Origin: Gaiellaceae bacterium
GTDB taxonomy: Bacteria > Actinomycetota > Thermoleophilia > Gaiellales > Gaiellaceae
Assembly (NCBI GenBank): GCA_026002995.1
Contig: BPGK01000001.1
Span: 2,170,001 to 2,234,000, forward strand
Direction of reading: 5' to 3'
Length of the DNA: 64,000 bases
The notes under the pieces were generated by a model, which had not been told where the DNA came from, did no database searches, and saw only the letters and a list, made by a program, of their open reading frames with translations. Positions 44,917 through 51,963 of this stretch are shown one piece after another (within the stretch, counting starts at the first letter, position 1; every line of letters starts with the position of its first letter). The translations under genes and the position numbers were made by a program.

Positions 44917-45498
44917 CGCGCCTCAGGAGGGTCGGACAGACCGAAGGCGTACAGCCGCCACTGCATCGCCGTCGGGGAGACGTCGAAGCGGCGGGCGCAG
45001 GCGGCGACCGCCTCGGCGGGCGTCGTGGCTCTGGGCCACGAGCTCCGCCCACGCCTCCCGCACAGCCGGCTCCGGCATGAGGAGCTCGGCGGCGAAGACG
45101 TTCGCCTCGCGCTCGAGCGCGCGGTCGGTCGCCTCGGTCAGGTCGACCGGGCGGCAGTAGGAGGGCGCGGGCGAGGCCGCGCGGCCCTCGAGGCAGTGGC
45201 AGACCCAGTGGCCGATCTCGTGCGCGATCGTGAAGCGGAAGCGGCGAAGCGGTGGCGCGTCGCGGCCGAACGCCTTCTCGCGCGCGTTCAGGACGATCCG
45301 CCGCTCGGCGGGCAGGAGCATGCCCGAGCAGGCAAGGTCCCAGGCCTCCTCCACGCGCAGGCCGAGCAGGTCCTCCGCGATCGCCTCGACCGGCACCGGC
45401 AGCTCGGGACCGCCGAAGGTGGCGAGGTAGCGCTCGCGGACGGCGTGCGCGCGCGGCTCCTCGTACTTCCGGTCCGAAGCAGCCGCTTCCGACGTCAT
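44913..45498 (-). CDS. ImmA/IrrE-family metallopeptidase, frameshifted near its C terminus
   Basis: The protein has the ImmA/IrrE zinc motif FTIAHEIGHWVCH and the downstream glutamate region REANVFAAELLMPEPAVREA. After AELVAQSHD the frame ends in arginine-rich noise at 44923, while the other frame continues AEAVAACARRFDVSPTAMQ and WRLYAFGL, the expected family ending, and stops at 44913; a one-base indel near 45025 is implied. ATG 45498 is preferred. These peptidases cleave regulators to derepress genes. It follows an XRE-like regulator gene, its probable substrate. Confidence 0.78.
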
Positions 45499-45579
45499 CA
45501 CGGCAGACGTCAACCTACTGGACTCGTCTCGAGATGTCACCTCCACCCGAGGCGGAGTCAGCCCGCCCGAGCCGAACTC

Positions 45580-45993
45580 TTACGGCGGTCGGCCCCTCCG
45601 TGGCGGGCGCAGGCATACGAGTAGCTCGCCCTCTCTGCCGGCCCAGAGGGCGTCGAGCGGCCAGGCGGCGGGCCGCTCCCCCGAGTGGGAGAACGGCATC
45701 GCCGAAACCGCACGAGCTGACGCACGACCTCGGAAGCGGCGGAGGCCCATCCTCACCCGCATCGCGAGCATGGGCGGCGCCTTGCGCTCCTCGAGGGCGA
45801 GCTCGGCGAAGGTGGCGAGCGTCTCCGCCGACGGCGGCTGCGCGGGGACGGAGGCGAGGTAGCCGTCGATGAGCGTCACCAGTGCGTCGCGCTCGTCGCC
45901 GGCGCGCTCGAGGTAGTCGCGCACGTCGGGGTGCTCGCCGCGCGCGTAACGGGCGGCGAAGTCCTCGAACAGGAGCTCGGCCTCGGGTCTCAC
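45580..45993 (-). CDS. XRE-like regulator with RGExPDVRxYLERAG motif (copy 1, degraded C terminus)
   Basis: The N-terminal 90 residues (FAARYARGEHPDVRDYLERA, then a helical LASVPAQPPSAETLATFAEL) match the regulator at 47430-48011 closely. Beyond about residue 100 the frames are mixed, and the helix-turn-helix part seen in copy 2 is not recoverable in one frame. GTG 45993 follows AGGAG by 9 nt and lies 11 bp after a sigma-factor stub. The ImmA/IrrE gene comes next. Function is inferred from that neighbourhood. Confidence 0.6.
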   Translation of the reverse strand: MRPEAELLFEDFAARYARGEHPDVRDYLERAGDERDALVTLIDGYLASVPAQPPSAETLATFAELALEERKAPPMLAMRVRMGLRRFRGRASARAVSAMPFSHSGERPAAWPLDALWAGREGELLVCLRPPRRGRPP

Positions 45994-46004
45994 GCGTACA
46001 GCTC

Positions 46005-46103
46005 CTACAGGCGGGCGCAGGCGCGGTGCAGCGCCTGATCGACGGCGTTTCGCTTCATCCCGAGCTCGGCGGTGATCTCCTCGATCTCCTTGCGAGGGGC
46101 CAT
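46005..46103 (-). pseudogene. Sigma factor region 4 stub (copy 1)
   Basis: A 32-codon frame reads KEIEEITAELGMKRNAVDQA and ends RACARL. It corresponds to region 4 of the sigma factor at 48008-48544 (EIPEIAERIGRKPNAVHQIH). Everything upstream is missing and replaced by two small plus-strand genes. Confidence 0.65.
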
Positions 46104-46139
46104 CTTGCGTGCGTCGCGACGAGGAGGCACTCTGGCCGA

Positions 46140-46295
46140 GTGGACGAGGAGCAGGGGATCTACCGCGGCGAGGTGCTCGTGATGCTCGGCGCGCTCGCAG
46201 ACATCCGCGTGGCAGTCGACCGCATTCTCCGCTACATAGAAGGGGAAGACGATGAAGAAGAGGAGACGGAAGAAGATCTCCCTCCTGACGCCTGA
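46140..46295 (+). CDS. Small acidic protein, 51 residues
   Basis: GTG 46140 gives MDEEQGIYRGEVLVMLGALA then DIRVAVDRILRYIEGEDDEE, a helix followed by a poly-acidic tail. There is no known family. It overlaps the next small gene by 44 bp in another frame, and the same purine-rich DNA encodes the acidic tail here and a basic head there. Confidence 0.5.
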   Translation: MDEEQGIYRGEVLVMLGALADIRVAVDRILRYIEGEDDEEEETEEDLPPDA

Positions 46296-46407
46296 GGAGC
46301 GTGCCGGATTCGAGGAGCGGCTCGAAGCGCTGCTTCGCGCCTACGAGCGGGCCAAGATCGAGATCGAGACCGGCAAGCGCCCGCCGCCGGAGCCGTACAC
46401 CTCCTGA
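46252..46407 (+). CDS. Small basic-headed protein, 51 residues
   Basis: ATG 46252, after an AAGGGGAAG ribosome site, gives MKKRRRKKISLLTPEERAGF and a helical body ending PPPEPYTS. There is no known family. It overlaps the acidic gene, and its stop is 2 bp from the convergent HD-type pseudogene. Confidence 0.5.
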   Translation: MKKRRRKKISLLTPEERAGFEERLEALLRAYERAKIEIETGKRPPPEPYTS

Positions 46408-46409
46408 AG

Positions 46410-46850
46410 TCAGATCAGCGCGGCGCGCGAAAGCCAGGTCGAGAAGAGGTCGAGGTCGGGCTCGATCCCGACGCGCGGCAGGTGCAGGCGGTCGGCGTCC
46501 CAGCAGGCGCCGATCGTGGGGTCGGCGCTCGTCAGCCCGTCGGAGTGGAGCTCGATCGCGTCGCGCAGAAGCGCGAGCCGCTCGGGCCCGACGCGGAGGA
46601 CGCCGGTCTCGGCGAGCTGACGCGCGTAGGCGGCTCCGCGCGGCCCGTGCCCGGGGTCGTAGTGCTCGTTCTCGCGGCGGCTGTCGTCGAGGAGCCCGAA
46701 CCGGAAGACGAGCGCGCGGTCGCGGCCGGGAAGCCCGTCGGCGAGCGAGAGCCCCGTGGCGGCGGCGCAGCGCCAGTGCTCCTCGCCGTGCCGGGCGGAG
46801 TCGCGCGAGCGAGCAGGGCTCCGTGCCCGAGCTCGTGCGACGCGCGCTCT
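46410..46850 (-). pseudogene. HD-superfamily protein lacking the HD histidine, 5' end unclear
   Basis: A single frame carries RHGEEHWRCAAATGLSLADG, VFRFGLLDDSRRENEHYDPG, HGPRGAAYARQLAE and TIGACWDADRLHLPRVGIEP, the pattern of small HD hydrolases. The usual HD doublet (LLHDSRREN) reads DD here. No start codon is found in frame before the domain, so the 5' end is missing or frameshifted. Probably inactive. Confidence 0.55.
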
Positions 46851-46903
46851 CGTGCCTGGGTCGACCGTCTCCGACCTCGGCCTTACGCCGACACGACGGC
46901 GTC

Positions 46904-47122
46904 CTACGCGACGCTGAGCGTGAGCGTCTCACGCGTCGCGCCGGCGCTGATGCTCGCTCGCTCCTCGGAGGTGAGAGATCGAAGCCACTCGTCGAGGGCA
47001 TCGCGTACGAGCTCGCGCGCCTCCTCGAGCGTGGGGGCGCACGTGATCACGCCCGGGAGCTCTTCCACCGTCGCGCGCACCCAACCTTCCTCGTCCGGCT
47101 CGAAGAGAACGTGCAGCTCCAT
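46904..47122 (-). CDS. HicB-like antitoxin
   Basis: The 72-residue protein has the partial RNase-H-like HicB core: VLFEPDEEGWVRATVEELPG then TLEEARELVRDALDEWL. ATG 47122 was chosen, and 47155 is possible. The matching HicA-like gene is on the opposite strand 47 bp away, an unusual divergent layout. Confidence 0.75.
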   Translation of the reverse strand: MELHVLFEPDEEGWVRATVEELPGVITCAPTLEEARELVRDALDEWLRSLTSEERASISAGATRETLTLSVA

Positions 47123-47169
47123 CGCCCTCACAGGGTACTGGCCCGCATGGCGCACGCGATACTCCGCCC

Positions 47170-47362
47170 GTGACCGCGCTTCGCGAGCTCGAGCGGCATC
47201 TACGCGAGCACGGCTGCGAACGCGTACGGCGCGGCGCGAAGCATGACGTCTGGCGGAGTCCAGGAGCGGAGCGCCCTGTCACGGTGCCACGCCATCGCGA
47301 GATCCCGTTCGGGACGGCGCGCGATCTGCGGTCAGCTCGGGGTGCTCGACCCGCCCCGCTGA
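47170..47362 (+). pseudogene. HicA-like toxin with a one-base frameshift
   Basis: GTG 47170 begins VTALRELERHLREHGCERVR and continues to TVPRHREIPFGTAR, a HicA double-stranded-RNA-binding-like toxin with its catalytic-type histidine. The family ending AICGQLGVLDPPR lies in the next frame, stopping at 47362; the break falls in a GCGCGCG run near 47320. One base removed or added would restore 63-64 residues. Confidence 0.7.
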
Positions 47363-47429
47363 CCCACCGCACTCTCGCCGCAGGGGCGGCCTCGGGCAGG
47401 GTGCGAGCAGAGCACATCCAGCTCTTCCG

Positions 47430-48011
47430 TCAGTCCGCGCCCGTAAACAGCCTATCCACCTCGTCCGGCGGCTCTTCGGGCGCGGCGGGAGCGGCCGCGG
47501 CGGCGGGCGGCGGCGGCGCGGTGACGGCGTCCGCGTCGGCTCGCCGGAACGCCGCCTCGGCGGCGAGCGGCGCCGGCCGGACGCCCGCGAGCGCGCGCAC
47601 GTCCGCGTGCAGGAGCTCGCCGAGCGCGTCCCAGACGGAGCGGTCGACCGGCTCGGGGTCGAGGAGGCCGCCCTCGAGCCGGTGGTAGTAGGAGGCGACC
47701 TTCGCCTCCTTCGCAGGATCGAGCCCGAGCGCGCGCACGAGCGCCCCGACCACCGCCTGGCGCGTGAGCCTGCGGCGCAGGCGGAGGACGAGGACGGGCG
47801 GCTGGCGCTCGAGGCTCGCGTGCAGGAGCACGAGCTCCTCCTCGGTCGGCTGCCGCGCCGGGGCGGCTTCCAGGAAGCGGTCGATGAGGCGGCCGAGGGC
47901 CTCCCGCTCGGCGCCCGCGCGCTCGAGGTACGCGCGCACGTCGGGCGCCTCCCCGCGCACGTAGGCGAGCGCGAACTCGTCGAACAGGCGCTCCACGGAG
48001 GGCTCGGTCAC
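47430..48011 (-). CDS. XRE-like regulator with RGExPDVRxYLERAG motif (copy 2)
   Basis: The 193-residue protein has an N-terminal helical module (LALAYVRGEAPDVRAYLERA-type segment, residues about 5-75), a likely helix-turn-helix/XRE-like region (VVGALVRALGLDPAKEAKV, then EGGLLDPEPVDRSVWDALG, about 95-145), and an Ala/Pro-rich tail. I know no named family. The GTG start overlaps the sigma factor stop (GTGA). I infer a factor that controls or sequesters that sigma factor. Confidence 0.65.
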   Translation of the reverse strand: MTEPSVERLFDEFALAYVRGEAPDVRAYLERAGAEREALGRLIDRFLEAAPARQPTEEELVLLHASLERQPPVLVLRLRRRLTRQAVVGALVRALGLDPAKEAKVASYYHRLEGGLLDPEPVDRSVWDALGELLHADVRALAGVRPAPLAAEAAFRRADADAVTAPPPPAAAAAPAAPEEPPDEVDRLFTGAD

Positions 48012-48544
48012 GTCGCCTCCCTGCGCAGCTTCGTGAGCGCGCGGTGGTGGATCTGGTGCACGGCGTTCGGCTTGCGGCCGATCCGCTCCGCGATCTCCGG
48101 GATCTCGAGCCGCTCCTGGTAGCGCAGGCGGAGCACGAGCTGCTCGAGCTCGGTCAGGGCCGCGAGCAGGGCCTCGAAGGCGGAGTCGTCCTCGAGCCCG
48201 GAGGAGGCGTCCGAGGCGGCTCGCTCGAGCCACTCGTCGAGGCCGACCTCCGCGACGCGCCCGGGGGAGAAGTGCTCCTTGATCTTCCACGTGGTCACCT
48301 GGTGCACGACCACGCGGAAGGGGACGCGGTAGCGGCGGCCGCGCGCGAGCTCGGAGAGGAGGCGGATGGCGACCTCGCCGGCGACCGCGATCGCCTCGTC
48401 CTCGCGCCGCAGGCGCGCGCGGCAGCGGTCGAGGATGACGCCGTAGTAGCTCTCGACGAGCCCCTTGTGGTCGCCTTCCTCGAGCCGCCTGCGATCGTCG
48501 GCGTCTCGCGCATCGTGCATCGAGGAGACAGTCGTCTCGGCCAC
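48008..48544 (-). CDS. ECF-like RNA polymerase sigma factor
   Basis: The 178-residue protein has a sigma-70 region 2-like N-terminal half (LVESYYGVILDRCRARLRRE) and a region 4 helix-turn-helix (LRLRYQERLEIPEIAERIG, then RKPNAVHQIHHRALTKLRRE). GTG 48544 stands 6 nt after a TAAGAT box, so it is probably leaderless. It is cotranscribed with the RGExPDVR regulator and is duplicated as a stub at 46005-46103. Confidence 0.75.
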   Translation of the reverse strand: MAETTVSSMHDARDADDRRRLEEGDHKGLVESYYGVILDRCRARLRREDEAIAVAGEVAIRLLSELARGRRYRVPFRVVVHQVTTWKIKEHFSPGRVAEVGLDEWLERAASDASSGLEDDSAFEALLAALTELEQLVLRLRYQERLEIPEIAERIGRKPNAVHQIHHRALTKLRREAT

Positions 48545-48550
48545 GGCCCG

Positions 48551-48556
48551 ATCTTA
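48551..48556 (-). promoter_or_regulatory. Leaderless -10 box of the sigma factor gene
   Basis: TAAGAT on the minus strand lies 6 nt before GTG 48544, the geometry seen for other leaderless genes here. Confidence 0.45.
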
Positions 48557-48586
48557 CGACGCCCGTGGGGCCAGCTTGCCGAGCGC

Positions 48587-49080
48587 GTGGACGGCGTCGT
48601 CTGCCGCTTCGCCTACATGCTGCTCGCGGATCCCGCCCGCGCCCTCGCCGAGACGCGCCGCGTGCTGCGCCCGGGCGGGCGGCTCGCGCTCGCCGTCTGG
48701 ACGCGAGGCGGAGCACAAACCCCTGGGTGGCCATCTCCGGGCGGCTGTTCCTCGCGCGCGGATACGTCCCGGCGCCCGAGCCCGGCGCGCCCGGCATGTT
48801 CGCGCTCGCGAGCGAGGAGCGGGTGCGGGCGCTCCAGGCGGCGGCCGGCTTCGACCGCGGCCGCTGCGAGGACGTGCCGGTGCTCTTCGTCTACCGAGAC
48901 GTGGACGAGTACGTCGCCCGCTCCAGGGAGACGGGCGGCCTCTTCCGGAGGGTCTTCGACGGTCTCTCCGCGGAGGAGCGCGCGTCGCTGACGGCGGAAC
49001 TGGCGGCCGCCTTCGATCCCTTCGCCGCCGGTGGCCGCATCGAGCTCCCGGGCCTCGCGCTCTGCGCGGTCGCGAGCTGA
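48587..49080 (+). pseudogene. SAM methyltransferase, truncated and frameshifted
   Basis: The first frame reads VDGVVCRFAYMLLADPARAL then RRVLRPGGRLALAVWT, the second half of a type 11 methyltransferase domain. The C-terminal half (NPWVAISGRLFLARGYVPAP to GRIELPGLALCAVAS) is in another frame. The SAM-binding N terminus is missing. The break is near 48710. Confidence 0.6.
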
Positions 49081-49184
49081 GCGCAGCCTCCCGCTCGAGG
49101 ACGAGCGCCTGCGCGCATGGCTCGGCAAGCGGGGGAGCGAGCAGCTCACGCCCGCCGAGCTGCTCGACCGGCTCGGCGAGCCGG
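49081..49184 (+). other. Possible coding remnant between convergent genes
   Basis: One plus-strand frame reads LEDERLRAWLGKRGSEQLTP then AELLDRLGEP, which looks like the end of a real protein, but it has no start and no recognisable family. Nothing else is seen in this gap. Confidence 0.3.
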
Positions 49185-49580
49185 CTACGGGCGCAGCTCG
49201 ACGAAGCCGGCGGCGGCGAAGTCGCCGTCGAAGGCGAGCGCCTCCCGGATCCGCAGCCTGCGCATGAGCGCGAAGCTCGTCGCGTCCACGAAGGAGTACG
49301 GCCGCTCGTCGTGCCGCCGCAACCACTCCCATGCCTCGGCCTCGACATCGCCGTCCACGCGCTCGACGACCACGGGGGCGGCGCGCAGGCTGTCCACCCA
49401 GCGGATCGCTCGTCGGTGGCCCGCGCGCCTCGCCAGGAGTGTCCACGTCTCGCCGAGAACGAGGTTCGAGGTCACGACCCGTTCACCGGGGAGGCGCGCG
49501 GCGAGCTCCATCGCCTCCGCGTGCCGCCGGTCGCGGGCTATCGCTCGGGCGTACCAGAACGACGTGTCAGCGAAGGCCAC
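49185..49580 (-). CDS. PIN-domain (VapC-like) ribonuclease toxin
   Basis: The 131-residue protein has the PIN acidic residues: Asp in FADTSFWYA near the start, Glu in SNLVLGETWTLLA, and Asp in YSFVDATSFALM and AFDGDF. GTG 49580 follows GGAGGAG closely and lies inside the antitoxin gene, giving a 43-bp overlap. It is an RNase toxin paired with the upstream ribbon-helix-helix protein. Confidence 0.85.
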   Translation of the reverse strand: MAFADTSFWYARAIARDRRHAEAMELAARLPGERVVTSNLVLGETWTLLARRAGHRRAIRWVDSLRAAPVVVERVDGDVEAEAWEWLRRHDERPYSFVDATSFALMRRLRIREALAFDGDFAAAGFVELRP

Positions 49581-49810
49581 GCCTCCTCCGAGATCGGGCC
49601 GTACAGGAACTCGTCGATGTCCTCGACCGGCTCGACGTCGTCGAAGACGGGTAGTTGAGTCAGGCAGTTGTCGAACGGCTCGGACAGCTCCCGCTGCAGG
49701 GCCTCGCGAACGAGCGCGCTCTTGGACATGCCGCGCGCCGCCGCCTCCTGCTCGAGACGGTCGTCGAGCTCGGGGTCGATCACGACCTGGATCCGTCGCA
49801 TCCGCGCCAT
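49538..49810 (-). CDS. Ribbon-helix-helix antitoxin
   Basis: The 90-residue protein starts RIQVVIDPELDDRLEQEAAA then RGMSKSALVREALQREL, a clear RHH DNA-binding module (residues 5-45). The C-terminal half (FDDVEPVEDIDEFLYGPI) would block the PIN toxin. The ATG directly abuts a perfect palindrome, so autorepression is very likely. Confidence 0.85.
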   Translation of the reverse strand: MARMRRIQVVIDPELDDRLEQEAAARGMSKSALVREALQRELSEPFDNCLTQLPVFDDVEPVEDIDEFLYGPISEEAWPSLTRRSGTPER

Positions 49811-49842
49811 GGTTACACACTAGCATGCAAGAGTGTGTAACC
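49811..49842 (-). promoter_or_regulatory. Palindromic operator-promoter of the RHH/PIN pair
   Basis: GGTTACACACT (49811-49821) and AGTGTGTAACC (49832-49842) are exact complements around a 10-nt spacer containing GCATGC. On the minus strand TAGTGT (49822-49817) lies 6 nt before the antitoxin ATG, so the operator covers the -10 region of a leaderless promoter. Confidence 0.7.
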
Positions 49843-49903
49843 CACCGTGCCGTAAGGGCGACGCCGTCACCGCGCGACTCCCGGGAAACGAAAGGAGTCG
49901 CTC

Positions 49904-50839
49904 ATGCTCGAGACGCTGATCCAGCTCGGCGAGCCCGTGGAGCACCGCGGGATCCTCGTCTGCCCCCTCTTCCCCCGCCGCGACCCGGTCGCGAGCTACC
50001 TCACCCTCGACGAGGCGCTCGCGGGCGGCCTCGCCGTCCGCGAGGTGGACGAGGCCGGCAGCGTGCCCGAGCTGGTCGTCGAGAACCCGCTCGCCGAGCG
50101 CGTCCTCCTCTACGACGGAGAAGAGCTCGTGGGAGCGAAGCAGAACCGGATCCTGAACGTGTCCGTGCTCGTGGAGGCGCGCTCGACGCTTCGGGTCCCC
50201 GTCTCCTGCGTCGAGCAGGGGCGCTGGCGACAGGAGAGCGAGCGCTTCGCGGCGGCGCCGCACATCTCCCACGCCGAGCTCCGCCGGCGCAAGGCCGAGA
50301 CGCTGGCCGCGCAACCGCTCGCCCGCGGGCTCGCCCAGGGCGAGATCTGGGACGCCGTGCGCGAGAAGGCGGTGCGCATGTCCGTGCACTCGGCGACCGG
50401 GGCCAGCATCGACCTCTACCGCCGCTACGAGCGCGACCTGCGCGCGCTCGAGGACGCCTTCCCGGCGCAGCGCGGCCAGTGCGGCGCCGTGCTCGGCCTG
50501 GGCCCCGAGCTCTGCCTCGACCTCGTCTCCCGCCCCGACGCCTTCTGCCGCCTGTGGCCGAAGCTCCGCGCCGGCTACCTGCTCGACGCGCTCGAGCGCC
50601 TCGACGGCGAGCCGACCCCCGCCGCGGAGGTGGAGGCCTTCCTGGGCGAGCTCGGCGGCGCGCTCCGCTCGCGACGGCCCTCGGTCGGCCTCGGCGAGGA
50701 CGTGCGCCTGCGCGGCGAGCGGGTGGTCGGCTCCGGCCTCGAGCTGGAGGGTGAGCTGATCCAGCTCTCCGCCTTCCGGAGCAACGACGCCGGCCGCCGG
50801 GCCTTCGGACGGATCGCCAGACCGAGCGCTCGGCGCTGA
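49904..50839 (+). CDS. ARPP-1 domain protein
   Basis: The 311-residue protein matches the ARPP-1 family (formerly DUF6569): GEPVEHRGILVCPLFPR, TLDEALAGGLAVREVDEAG, VPELVVENPLAERVLLYDGE and ELVGAKQNRILNVSVLVEA. The family often occurs in predicted conflict systems, but its activity is unknown. AAAGGAG precedes ATG 49904. It marks the edge of the defence island before the Liv operon. Confidence 0.75.
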   Translation: MLETLIQLGEPVEHRGILVCPLFPRRDPVASYLTLDEALAGGLAVREVDEAGSVPELVVENPLAERVLLYDGEELVGAKQNRILNVSVLVEARSTLRVPVSCVEQGRWRQESERFAAAPHISHAELRRRKAETLAAQPLARGLAQGEIWDAVREKAVRMSVHSATGASIDLYRRYERDLRALEDAFPAQRGQCGAVLGLGPELCLDLVSRPDAFCRLWPKLRAGYLLDALERLDGEPTPAAEVEAFLGELGGALRSRRPSVGLGEDVRLRGERVVGSGLELEGELIQLSAFRSNDAGRRAFGRIARPSARR

Positions 50840-50906
50840 GCGCGCGGGCGCCGAGGAGACCGCCGGGCTCGGGCGCCGTCGGGCCCGCGCCGGGGGCCCT
50901 TGTCCC

Positions 50907-50943
50907 TTGACACGAGGAGAGCGGCAACGTTGAATCGGGTGAC
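50907..50943 (+). promoter_or_regulatory. Promoter of livHMGF
   Basis: TTGACA (50907-50912), a 17-nt spacer and TTGAAT (50930-50935) precede ATG 50944 by 8 nt. Transcription would begin at or next to the start codon. Confidence 0.6.
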
Positions 50944-51963
50944 ATGTCAGATCCGGCGCTCCTCGACGCCGGCGCGCGGCCGGGACGGCTCGCAGCCACG
51001 ACGGCCGGCCTCCGCCGCCGGCCCCTGCTCGGCTTCGCGCTCGGGGCGGTCGCGATCGCCCTGCTCTTGGGCGCGCTCGAGGGCTGGCGCGAGCTGGGGC
51101 AGGCGACGATCAACGGCATCGTCGCGGGCAACTACTTCGCGCTGGGGGCGGTGGGGCTGACCCTGATCTTCGGGGTGCTCCGGCTGGTCAACTTCGCGCA
51201 CGGGGAGTTCCTCACCTTCGGCGCCTACATGCTCGTGGCGGGAAACGCGCTCGGCCTTCCGCTTCTCGCCTCCGCCGTCTTCGGAGTGCTCGCCACCGCC
51301 GCGCTCGGGCTGCTGCTCGAGGTCGGACTCTGGCGTCCCGTCCGCCGGAAGCGGGTCGGCGAGCTGCAGCTCCTCCTGCTCGCGCTCGGTCTCGCCTTCT
51401 TCATGCGGAACGCGATCGCCTTCGTCGCCGGTCCCGAGGACCGGCGCGCGGGCGCGAACGTAACCGCCGGCGTGCACGTCGGCGACCTCCGCATCGGCCG
51501 GACCGAGCTGATCGTGACCCTGGTCGGGATCTGCGCGATCGTCGCCGTCGCGGTCGTCTTGCGCTCGACCTCGCTTGGCCGCCAGACGCGGGCGCTCGCG
51601 GACAGCATCCAGCTCGCCGAGACGACGGGCATCGACACCGACCGCATCGTCCTGATCACATGGGCGACGAGTGGCGGCCTCGCGGGACTCGCCGGGATCC
51701 TGTACGCGCTCCCGGCCGGAACCGTCCAGCCCAACCTGGGCTTCGGGCTGATCCTCAGCATCTTCGCCGCGGTGGTCGTCGGCGGGATCGGGAACGCCTA
51801 CGGAGCGCTGGCCGGAGGCCTGCTGATCGGGCTCGCCCAGGAGTGGTCGACCCTCGTCATCGACCCGGCGATGAAGGTCGCCGTCGGCTTCGCCGTGCTG
51901 ATCGCGACGCTGCTCGTGCGGCCCCAGGGTCTCTTCGGCCGGGCCCGGGGAGTCGAGGGATGA
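50944..51963 (+). CDS. livH: Branched-chain amino-acid-type ABC permease LivH
   Basis: The 339-residue permease has about eight membrane helices and the family signatures NFAHGEFLTFGAYM and GRQTRALADSIQLAETTGID (the cytoplasmic loop that docks the ATPase). It moves branched-chain amino acids, or amides or urea in related systems, across the membrane. The stop overlaps livM (ATGA). Confidence 0.92.
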   Translation: MSDPALLDAGARPGRLAATTAGLRRRPLLGFALGAVAIALLLGALEGWRELGQATINGIVAGNYFALGAVGLTLIFGVLRLVNFAHGEFLTFGAYMLVAGNALGLPLLASAVFGVLATAALGLLLEVGLWRPVRRKRVGELQLLLLALGLAFFMRNAIAFVAGPEDRRAGANVTAGVHVGDLRIGRTELIVTLVGICAIVAVAVVLRSTSLGRQTRALADSIQLAETTGIDTDRIVLITWATSGGLAGLAGILYALPAGTVQPNLGFGLILSIFAAVVVGGIGNAYGALAGGLLIGLAQEWSTLVIDPAMKVAVGFAVLIATLLVRPQGLFGRARGVEG

